Shown: piece after piece, positions 1-5,400 of the stretch
How the letters are laid out: every line of letters starts with the position of its first letter
How positions within the stretch are numbered: position 1 is the first letter of the stretch
Assembly (NCBI GenBank): GCA_948465625.1
Contig: CAOJXM010000032.1
Span: 1-8,700, forward strand
Reading direction: 5' to 3'
From: an uncultured Clostridium sp.
GTDB lineage: Bacteria; Bacillota; Clostridia; TANB77; CAG-508
Length of the DNA: 8,700 nucleotides
The notes under the pieces: generated by a model
The model's database searches: none
Seen by the model: the letters and a program-made list of their open reading frames with translations, nothing else
Told to the model about the DNA's origin: nothing
Translations under genes and position numbers: made by a program

Positions 1-1
1 T

Positions 2-136
2 ACTAATATAGGACCTTGTGTTTATCGTGGTGGGATTTATAATGACAATAGTAGCATATGCACAAAATCTCGTTATGGCAATAGCACAACAGCAGCAGGA
101 AATGGAGCGTCTTTTCGACCAATTTTATATTTATAA
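2..136 (+). CDS. C-terminal end of a surface-type protein with an FGE-sulfatase/C-type-lectin-like tail (partial, 5' end outside window)
   Basis: An open frame enters from the left edge and stops at TAA 134-136, giving the last 44 residues of a protein. Visible motifs are YRGGIYNDNSS near the start and GASFRPILYL at the very end. An RGG-aromatic motif followed by a terminal N/S-x-FRP-hydrophobic end is typical of the formylglycine-generating-enzyme/C-type-lectin fold. That fold is used by many secreted or surface proteins in gut Clostridia and by some diversity-generating-retroelement targets. Arginine codons here include CGT and CGA, whereas the following genes use AGA almost exclusively, so the gene may have a different history; the stretch is too short to be sure. 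No clear terminator separates it from the regulator gene that follows. The function cannot be assigned from the tail alone. Confidence 0.6.
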   Translation, partial: TNIGPCVYRGGIYNDNSSICTKSRYGNSTTAAGNGASFRPILYL

Positions 137-141
137 AAAGA

Positions 142-174
142 TTCAATCCTATTTCAAGGTTTCAAAGTTACAAT
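142..174 (+). promoter_or_regulatory. Direct-repeat operator and -10 element of the response regulator gene
   Basis: TTCAATCCTATTTCAAG (142-158) holds two TTCAA half-sites 11 bp apart, one helical turn, as expected for an OmpR-family dimer. A third TTCAA starts at 161. The repeat ends 10 bp before TACAAT (169-174), with no recognisable -35 box, which suggests an activator-dependent promoter. A near copy lies before the permease gene with the same geometry. Caveat: the implied transcript start (about 181) leaves only about a 10-nt leader that overlaps the ribosome binding site. Confidence 0.5.
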
Positions 175-190
175 AAAAAAGGTGAGGGAA

Positions 191-871
191 ATGAAGATTT
201 TAATTCTAGAAGACGAATACAGTTTAGCAGATGCTATAGCAGAAACACTAAAAAAAGAAAAATTTAAAGTATCCATAGTAACCAATGGAGAAGAGGGAGA
301 AAATGAAGCATTAACAGGTCTATATGACTTGATTTTATTAGATGTAATGTTACCAAAAAGAAATGGATTTGAAATATTAAAAAAGATAAGAACAGAAGAA
401 ATTGAAACACCAGTCATTTTACTAACAGCCAAATCAGAAATGACAGATAAGTTAAATGGATTAGAAAATGGAGCAGATGACTATATTACCAAGCCATTTC
501 ATATGAAGGAACTAATAGCAAGAGTAAAAATAGTATTAAGAAGAAAAGCCAATGTAAAAGACACCCATGTTTTAGAATGTGGAGATTTAAAATTAGACTT
601 AACAACAGGAAAAATGAGTTGTCAAAATCATGCGATTTCCATAGCAGGAAAAGAATTAGAATTATTAGAAATGTTATTACTAAACAAAAAGCAAATTATA
701 AAAAAAGAAACATTAGTAAGCAAAATATGGGGTTATGAAAGCGAAGCAGAATACAACAATGTAGAAGTCTATGTATCCTTTTTAAGAAGAAAATTGAAAT
801 TACTTCAATCAAAAGTAAAAATAAAAGCAGTAAGAGGAATTGGTTATAAAATGGAGGAAGAAGATGATTAA
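191..871 (+). CDS. OmpR/PhoB-family DNA-binding response regulator
   Basis: This is the cytosolic output protein of a two-component system; the partner kinase phosphorylates it and it then binds promoter DNA. ATG 191 is preferred over in-frame GTG 182, because the GTG lies inside the Shine-Dalgarno stretch (AAGGTGAGGG, 179-188) and the ATG gives the family-typical start MKILILEDE. In the 226-residue product the receiver domain covers about 1-118. It has the acidic pair E7/D8, phospho-acceptor D51 in LLDVMLP, T79 and K101 (TKPF). A winged-helix domain covers about 128-222, with the recognition-helix stretch NNVEVYVSFLRRKL and the end motif VRGIGYKM. Length and architecture are normal. Its stop overlaps the kinase start by 8 nt, so the two are translationally coupled. 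The TTCAA repeat at 142-158 suggests autoregulation (inference). Confidence 0.95.
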   Translation: MKILILEDEYSLADAIAETLKKEKFKVSIVTNGEEGENEALTGLYDLILLDVMLPKRNGFEILKKIRTEEIETPVILLTAKSEMTDKLNGLENGADDYITKPFHMKELIARVKIVLRRKANVKDTHVLECGDLKLDLTTGKMSCQNHAISIAGKELELLEMLLLNKKQIIKKETLVSKIWGYESEAEYNNVEVYVSFLRRKLKLLQSKVKIKAVRGIGYKMEEEDD

Positions 872-1262
872 AAGATTACAAAAAAGAATATTTTGGCTAA
901 TGCTAGCTTCTTTATCTCTTGTCATTTTTGTTTTAGTGTTTCTATGTGCCTTTTTAAGTTATGACAATACCATTCATACAGCAACATTAATGATGGACAG
1001 AGTAATGGGAGTAGAACCGAAAAAGAATTGGGGAGAACGAAAAGAGCTAGAAAGAAACAAACCTGAGATAGAAGGATTGTATTTCATTTTGGTTGAAAAT
1101 GGTGCAATAGTGCAAAATGAAAACAATGGAAATAGCAAAGAAATCGAGGAATATGCCATCAAAGCAGTAAAGAAAAATGCACAAAAAGGAATTGTAGGCA
1201 AATATATATCAAACCAAAAAAATAAGAGAAAATATAGTAAGTGTTACATTAATGGAAAATGA
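864..1262 (+). pseudogene. Sensor histidine kinase, N-terminal sensor half (frameshifted)
   Basis: ATG 864 lies inside the end of the regulator gene with a strong GGAGG (853-857) 6 nt upstream. It gives 132 residues: a basic start, transmembrane segment 1 at about 11-33, then an extracytoplasmic region of about 100 residues that would carry the signal-sensing function. After about residue 118 (GKYISNQ) the sequence becomes lysine-rich and unlike a kinase, and it stops at TGA 1260. The catalytic half continues in the next frame. That frame is open only from 1198, so the shift must lie between 1198 and 1259. The best candidate is the run of seven A at 1216-1222: with six A the protein reads SNQKIRENIVSVTLMENE straight into the kinase half. 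So the gene is one kinase of about 398 residues split by an apparent +1 base. It may be a true mutation, a reversible slippage site or a sequencing error. Confidence 0.85.
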
Positions 1263-2061
1263 AAAAGCAATTTTACACATCAAAATTATAGTAGTACTGT
1301 TTGCTCTTCTGTTTTTCTTTTTACTAATTTTAATTTATGGAATTGCTAAAAAGCTATCAAAAATGCTTGTAAAACCAGTAGAAGAAACCTTCGAAAAACA
1401 AAAACAATTCATATCAGATGCATCACATGAATTAAAAACACCACTTGCAGTCATGGAAGCCAATATAGAAGTATTAGAAAACAAAGTAGGAAGCAATAAA
1501 TGGATGACCTATATTCAAAATGAAATAGAAAGTATGAATCAATTGATTAATGAATTATTATTACTAGCAAAAATAGAAAAGATAGACAATATAGAAGAAT
1601 ATCAAGAATTCGATTTAAGTCAAGAAATAGAAATTATGGTATCTATGTTTGAAAGTATGGCATATGAAAAACAAATTACTTTAAAAAATGAAATACAGCA
1701 AAATATTATCATAAATGGAAAAAAAGAAGACCTTGAGCATATTGTTTCAACTTTAGTAGATAATGCAATTAAACATACATCAAAAGGAAAAGAAATTCAG
1801 GTAAGATTAAAAAAAGAAAAAAATGAAATTGTATTACAAGTAAGAAATGAAGGAGAAGCCATTCCAGAGGAAGAAAGAGAAAAAATATTTGAGCGATTTT
1901 ACCGTATTGACCAAGCAAGAAATAGAAAAGAAAAAAGATATGGATTAGGATTAGCCATTGCAAAATCAACGGTACAAAAATATGGAGGAAAAATAGAAGT
2001 ACAATGTGAAAATCAGGTTACCACTTTTCAAGTAACAATTCCAAATGAAAAAGTAAAATAG
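1252..2061 (+). pseudogene. Sensor histidine kinase, catalytic half (frameshifted downstream part)
   Basis: This is the second half of the split kinase. Counting from ATG 1252, transmembrane segment 2 is at about 10-30. It is followed by a short linker, a HisKA dimerisation domain with phospho-acceptor H59 in SDASHELKTPL, and a HATPase_c domain. The latter has the N box (VDNAIKHT, N171), a G1-type motif NEGEAI (199-204), the F box IFERFYR and the G2 box GLGLA (231-235). Every kinase motif is intact, so the frameshift is the only visible defect. ATG 1252 has no Shine-Dalgarno sequence and sits just before the transmembrane segment, so it is unlikely to be a real start. A fragment made from it would lack the first transmembrane helix and the sensor region. 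The partner is the regulator immediately upstream. A terminator follows directly after the stop. Confidence 0.88.
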
Positions 2062-2093
2062 TAGAAATTATTTTTCTGCTATTTTCTTTTTTT
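2055..2093 (+). terminator. Intrinsic terminator between kinase and permease genes
   Basis: A 13-bp stem pairs 2055-2067 with 2073-2085 (one G-U pair) around a 5-nt loop, followed by a T7 run at 2087-2093. It overlaps the kinase stop codon and would separate the two-component pair from the transporter genes. Confidence 0.75.
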
Positions 2094-2124
2094 CAATCAT
2101 TCTTCAAGTTTTGTATTGTATAGT
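2092..2124 (+). promoter_or_regulatory. Direct-repeat operator and -10 element of the permease-ATPase operon
   Basis: TTCAATCATTCTTCAAG (2092-2108) matches the regulator-gene repeat at 14 of 17 positions, with the same 11-bp period. It ends 10 bp before TATAGT (2119-2124), exactly as at 142-174. There is no convincing -35 box at the normal distance. The predicted start near 2131 leaves room for the AGGAGG site at 2136-2141. The binding protein is inferred to be the adjacent OmpR-family regulator. Confidence 0.55.
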
Positions 2125-2147
2125 AACAAAAGATGAGGAGGTTAAAA

Positions 2148-3698
2148 ATGTATATTTTAAAAAACAGTTTTCTTTCTATTGTAAGGAATAAAGGAAGAAA
2201 TATCTTAATTGGAATGATTATTTTGAGTATTGCATGTGCTTCAACGGTTACATTAGCCATTAAAAATACAGCAAGTAGACTTATTGAAAATTACGAAAAA
2301 GCACATGATATCATTGCTACCATTTCTTTTGATCGAAAACAATTATCTGAAAATTTTAAAGGGGGAGAGGATGCCAAAAAAGAAAATATAGAGGCATTTA
2401 ATAGTATAGAAGCAGTATCTTTGGAAAATATACAAAACTATGGCAATAGTGAATATTTAAAAGGATACTATTATACCTATTCCACTTCTCTTAATAGTGA
2501 TAGTTTAACCAAAGCAACTGATTCGTTCGAATATGAGGTAGAAGATAAGCAAACAACAACCAGTTCTTCTAGTAAAACAACAGGGGGAAATAATCAAGGA
2601 GTTAGAGGGCCTATGCCAGGTGGAGAAAGGCATACGATTACCAATAACAATACTACCACCATTATAACAAAAACAAAAGAAACGTTTCAAAGTGCAAGAA
2701 ATTTTACAGGTGATTTTGAGTTAGAGGGCTATTCTTCTTACGAGGCCATGACCAATTTTATAGAAGGCAGTTATCAAATTACAGAAGGGGAAATGATAAG
2801 TGATTTTAATGCATATGAATGTGTAATTAGCTCCGAATTAGCAACCTTAAATGAGGTAACACTCGGAAGTCAAATAACATTTAAAAATCCCAATCATGCA
2901 GATAAAACATATGAATTTACAGTAACGGGTATCTATAAAGATAATACCAATGCAAATGATAGCAATAGTATGTATTCACCGTCTGCTAATAAAATCATAA
3001 CAGGAAGTGGAGTGGTTGCTTTATTAGTACAAGAAGATGAAACATTAGTAACCAATGTAACACCATCTTTTATAGTAACAAAAGAAGAGGAGATTGAGCC
3101 ATTTATAGAAGAAGTGAGGCAAAAAGGATTAAATGAAAATTATACTATAAATACCAATCTAGAAGAATTACAAAGTGCAACCAAATCCATTAAAAATGTG
3201 CAAACTTTTGCCATGACCTTTTTAATGATTACATTAATCATATCTTCGATTGTACTGTTTGTAATCAACATGATTAACATACGTGAAAGAAAGTATGAAA
3301 TTGGAGTGTTTCGAACCATTGGAGTAAGTAAATTTAAACTAACCATGCAGTTCATTTTGGAATTATTAATGGTAAGTATCATTATGCTAATAATTGGTGC
3401 TATATGTGGAGCATATTTTGCCAAACCAGTGGGAAATGCTTTGTTGCAAAATGAAATAGAATCCAGTCAAATAGAGGAAGAAGAAATTTCAAATCATTTT
3501 GGAAAAGGTCCAATGGAAATGCAATTTGGAGGTAATAGGCAGGTAGAAGCAATTGAAAGTATGGAAGCAGTTGTAGATATTACAGTGGTTGTGCAATTAT
3601 TAGGAATTGGAGTACTTTTAACGTTAATGAGTAGTTTGGCTTCTATGATTAGCATTCAGAGGTTTAGTCCACTTACGATATTGAAAGAGAGGTCTTAA
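2148..3698 (+). CDS. MacB/FtsX-type ABC transporter permease
   Basis: This is the membrane subunit of an ABC exporter or mechanotransmission-type transporter. ATG 2148 was chosen because AGGAGG (2136-2141) sits 6 nt before it; the upstream in-frame ATG 2133 would place that site inside the gene. The 516-residue product has transmembrane helix 1 at about 17-37, a large extracytoplasmic domain at 38-350, and three further helices at about 352-376, 402-424 and 479-503. The FtsX signature stretch is NIRERKYEIGVFRTIGVSK (377-395), and the C-terminus FSPLTILKERS is typical of the family. Within the outer domain, 134-178 is a Ser/Thr/Asn/Gly-rich low-complexity insert. A loop at 425-478 between helices 3 and 4 is acidic and then Gly/Met-rich. 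The ATPase gene follows after one base. General topology resembles Vex1/Vex3-type permeases. The substrate is unknown. Confidence 0.9.
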   Translation: MYILKNSFLSIVRNKGRNILIGMIILSIACASTVTLAIKNTASRLIENYEKAHDIIATISFDRKQLSENFKGGEDAKKENIEAFNSIEAVSLENIQNYGNSEYLKGYYYTYSTSLNSDSLTKATDSFEYEVEDKQTTTSSSSKTTGGNNQGVRGPMPGGERHTITNNNTTTIITKTKETFQSARNFTGDFELEGYSSYEAMTNFIEGSYQITEGEMISDFNAYECVISSELATLNEVTLGSQITFKNPNHADKTYEFTVTGIYKDNTNANDSNSMYSPSANKIITGSGVVALLVQEDETLVTNVTPSFIVTKEEEIEPFIEEVRQKGLNENYTINTNLEELQSATKSIKNVQTFAMTFLMITLIISSIVLFVINMINIRERKYEIGVFRTIGVSKFKLTMQFILELLMVSIIMLIIGAICGAYFAKPVGNALLQNEIESSQIEEEEISNHFGKGPMEMQFGGNRQVEAIESMEAVVDITVVVQLLGIGVLLTLMSSLASMISIQRFSPLTILKERS

Positions 3699-3699
3699 A

Positions 3700-4221
3700 A
3701 TGGGAATATTAAAATTAGAAAAAGTAGGGTATCGCTATAAAGATGCACCAAAAAATACCTATGTATTTCAAGATATTAATTATGAGTTTGAGCAGGGCAA
3801 AATGTATGCCATTAAAGGAAAAAGTGGAAGCGGAAAAACCACACTTTTATCACTCATAACAGGACTTGAAAAATGCACAGAGGGAAAAGTGCTATATGAT
3901 GGCAAAGATTTAAAAAAGAGGAATTTAGATCGATATCGAAATACCGATATTGGGATTGTATTTCAAAGTTATAATTTGTTACCAAGATTAACAGCAATTG
4001 AAAATATTATATTATCAATGGATGTTAGCAAGGTAAAAATAAAACACAAAAAGAAAAAAGCATTAGAATTAATGGAAAGTGTAGGTTTAAGTGAGCAACA
4101 TAGCAAAAGAAAAATTTTAAAATTATCAGGAGGAGAACAACAAAGAATTGCAATTGCTAGAAGTTTATCATATCAACCTAAAATCATGATAGCAGATGAG
4201 CCAACACGGAAATTTAGATAA
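3700..4221 (+). pseudogene. ABC transporter ATP-binding protein, LolD/MacB type (frameshifted, main part)
   Basis: This is the motor subunit for the upstream permease. ATG 3700 comes one base after the permease stop, with AGAGAGG (3686-3692) 7 nt upstream. Residues 1-169 are a standard nucleotide-binding domain: Walker A GKSGSGKTT (40-48), Q-loop Q89 in VFQSYNLLP, signature LSGGEQ (142-147) and Walker B KIMIADEP (161-168) with catalytic E167. The conserved D-loop motif DEPTGNLD is broken after DEPT. The frame then reads RKFR and stops at TAA 4219. The next frame supplies GNLD and the remaining 45 residues. Frame 2 is closed by a TAG at 4190, so the shift lies between 4193 and 4219. The simplest explanation is one extra C at 4207. 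The truncated product lacks the intact D-loop and the H-loop histidine, so it should not hydrolyse ATP normally. Confidence 0.88.
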
Positions 4222-4357
4222 AGAAACCGAAAATGAGATTTTAAAGATTTTTAGGCAGTTAGCAAAAGAAGAGAATAAATGTATTATCATTGTAACTCAT
4301 TCACAAAATGTTTGTGATGCAGTGGATGTAGTATATGAATTAGAAGGGAAAAAGTAA
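4208..4357 (+). pseudogene. C-terminal remnant of the ABC ATP-binding protein (out of frame)
   Basis: These 49 codons restore the family's C-terminus: the rest of the D-loop (GNLD), helical sequence, then CIIIVTHSQNV with the H-loop histidine (residue 200 of the reconstructed protein), ending at TAA 4355-4357. Joined to DEPT of the upstream fragment they give 218 residues, the usual length of LolD/MacB-type ATPases. There is no start codon or ribosome binding site for separate translation. The sequence is otherwise undamaged, so the lesion is recent or artefactual. Confidence 0.85.
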
Positions 4358-4375
4358 AAGGAAAGTAAGTAAAAC

Positions 4376-4410
4376 AAAAGACTAGGAAGTTTTAAAATTC
4401 CTAGCCTTTT
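4376..4410. terminator. Bidirectional intrinsic terminator between convergent genes
   Basis: CTAGGAA (4382-4388) pairs with TTCCTAG (4398-4404) around a 9-nt loop. After one A/C mismatch the stem extends with AAAAG (4376-4380) against CTTTT (4406-4410). There is a T run on each strand, so it can serve both the transporter genes (+) and the hypothetical gene (-). Confidence 0.8.
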
Positions 4411-4417
4411 AAAATAT

Positions 4418-5062
4418 TTAATGTCCGTGTTGCCTATTTGGCATAGGCTCATTTTCACTCTGATTTTGATATAACATTTGGATATCTTTTTCTAATTGTG
4501 CACGATGTTGAGCATTTCCCAAATCATAGTTTCTTTTAAATCCATAATCTTCAAGATTAAGAAGAAGAGTATCATTTTTAGAAAAGTTAGAAAGGTTGAT
4601 AAGAGCTCCTTTATCATTTGGGTCAAAACTTATGATGGAAGTACAATTGATTTCGCCACTTACATTAACAGTTGATTTACCTTCGTGATGTTCTACTAAG
4701 TTTTTCATATTATGTGGATTGATAAATTGATTTTGAATATTACCATTTGCGTCTGTATATTGAGCAAGAAAATTATCAATATTAAATACGGCACCATCAA
4801 TCGATAAATTCTCCTGATAGGTAACATCAACATCTGTCATTCCAAGTGATTTTAATTTTTGTAAAAGGATTTCTTGTTTAGCCATTTTTTCACTTTCTAA
4901 TGAAAGAAATTGTTCTTCTATTCTATTAAATTCATCTTTTTTCCAAATTCGGACTTTCCAATTATCAGTCATTGCTAAAAATGGTACGCCGACTTTTAAA
5001 TCGCTTTCTTGAATTTCATTTTTTGTTAATAAATCAAAATATCTTATTTTATTAGAATTCAT
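4418..5062 (-). CDS. Hypothetical cytosolic protein, 214 residues
   Basis: I do not recognise this family. The start is well supported: AAGGAG (complement of 5069-5074) sits 6 nt before the ATG and a good promoter lies just upstream. The product has no signal peptide, transmembrane helix or known catalytic motif. Residues 1-40 are mixed and contain VGVPFLAMTDNWKVRIW. Residues 42-73 form a charged helix that could be a short coiled coil. A domain at about 78-175, rich in Asp, Asn and hydrophobic residues, suggests beta structure (VNVSGEINCTSIISFDPND). The end is polar and finishes NRQHGH. It has a single cysteine (C140). It is transcribed alone, convergent with the ABC genes and divergent from the small ORF and uracil permease, so context gives no clear role. 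Codon use matches its neighbours. Confidence 0.8.
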   Translation of the reverse strand: MNSNKIRYFDLLTKNEIQESDLKVGVPFLAMTDNWKVRIWKKDEFNRIEEQFLSLESEKMAKQEILLQKLKSLGMTDVDVTYQENLSIDGAVFNIDNFLAQYTDANGNIQNQFINPHNMKNLVEHHEGKSTVNVSGEINCTSIISFDPNDKGALINLSNFSKNDTLLLNLEDYGFKRNYDLGNAQHRAQLEKDIQMLYQNQSENEPMPNRQHGH

Positions 5063-5083
5063 ATTTTACTCCTTTTCCTATCT

Positions 5084-5112
5084 ATTTTAGCATGATTTTG
5101 TTGATTTTACAA
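5084..5112 (-). promoter_or_regulatory. Vegetative promoter of the minus-strand hypothetical gene
   Basis: Read on the minus strand: -35 TTGTAA (complement of 5107-5112), a 17-bp spacer, and -10 TAAAAT (complement of 5084-5089) preceded by an extended TGC. The predicted start near 5077 leaves a leader of about 15 nt before the ATG at 5062. Confidence 0.7.
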
Positions 5113-5204
5113 CTATTTTTCGTATTTACCAGTAGAAAAATTAAGCAAAATTCTATAAAAGGAGGAAATAAGCAAGAGACTTACAAAAAAATGTCGAAAA
5201 ATGA

Positions 5205-5233
5205 TTGCAAAAATAAGAAAAATGTAGTATAGT
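5205..5233 (+). promoter_or_regulatory. Vegetative promoter for the small ORF / uracil permease unit
   Basis: TTGCAA (5205-5210), a 17-bp spacer and TATAGT (5228-5233). The predicted start is near 5240, just before the small ORF and about 160 nt before the permease. It is divergent from the promoter at 5084-5112, about 90 bp apart. Confidence 0.75.
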
Positions 5234-5250
5234 TTTTTAGGGTGTAAAAA

Positions 5251-5361
5251 ATGAAAGATTTATTTCAGAATAAGCAAAATAAATATTTCATGATAGCAAG
5301 CAAAGCATTGCTTATTTTTGCATTTATTTTTATCTTATTTGGTACTAATATTTATTATTAG
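5251..5361 (+). CDS. Small membrane peptide, 36 residues
   Basis: A short ORF lies between a good promoter (5205-5233) and a terminator-like hairpin (5343-5370). ATG 5251 is preceded by a moderate Shine-Dalgarno site, AGGGTG (5239-5244), 6 nt away. The peptide has a polar, lysine-containing N-terminus (about 1-13, MKDLFQNKQNKYF), then one hydrophobic helix at about 14-31 (ALLIFAFIFILFG), and ends in TNIYY. This is a typical single-pass small membrane protein layout. It stops 39 nt before the permease start. It could be a free-standing small protein, a partner of the transporter, or a leader ORF controlling read-through into the permease. I recognise no family. It is short enough to be missed by length-filtered gene calling; AT-rich sequence can produce such ORFs by chance, hence moderate confidence. 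Confidence 0.5.
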   Translation: MKDLFQNKQNKYFMIASKALLIFAFIFILFGTNIYY

Positions 5362-5370
5362 TATTTTTTT
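5343..5370 (+). terminator. Terminator or attenuator-like hairpin before the uracil permease
   Basis: TACTAATA (5343-5350) and TATTAGTA (5356-5363) form an 8-bp stem with a 5-nt loop, followed by T7 (5364-5370). Only one G-C pair is present, so the stem is weak and partial read-through is likely. It overlaps the small ORF's stop codon. Confidence 0.5.
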
Positions 5371-5400
5371 ATGCCCAAAAGAAAATAAGGGGGAACAGAA

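Noticed and set aside
123..140. A-T-only inverted repeat after the first partial gene as a terminator
   Set aside because: The stem has no G-C pairs and no clear T run follows, so it is expected by chance at this base composition.
182..184. GTG 182 as the start of the response regulator
   Set aside because: It lies within the ribosome binding site for ATG 191, and the extra residues do not fit the usual receiver-domain N-terminus.
1252..1254. ATG 1252 as the start of an independent short kinase
   Set aside because: There is no Shine-Dalgarno sequence before it, and the frame is already open from 1198 with kinase-like sequence. The split is better explained by a frameshift in one longer gene.
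1769..1969. Hydrophobic open frame on the minus strand, opposite the kinase domain
   Set aside because: It is a Phe/Leu-rich mirror of AAA/GAA-rich coding sequence on the plus strand. It has no ribosome binding site or promoter and lies within a clear conserved domain. Other antisense frames at 154-432, 3140-3424 and 6602-6871 are rejected for the same reason.
5157..5232. A very strong Shine-Dalgarno-like AAAAGGAGG at 5157-5165 and a 13-codon ORF starting at 5191
   Set aside because: No start codon lies at a usable distance after the AGGAGG. The 13-codon frame is 25 nt further on and runs through the promoter at 5205-5233. Probably chance or a vestige.
5240..5400. A known riboswitch or PyrR-binding leader before the uracil permease
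   Set aside because: I could not find a purine-riboswitch core or a recognisable PyrR anti-antiterminator loop. Only simple AT-rich stems are visible.
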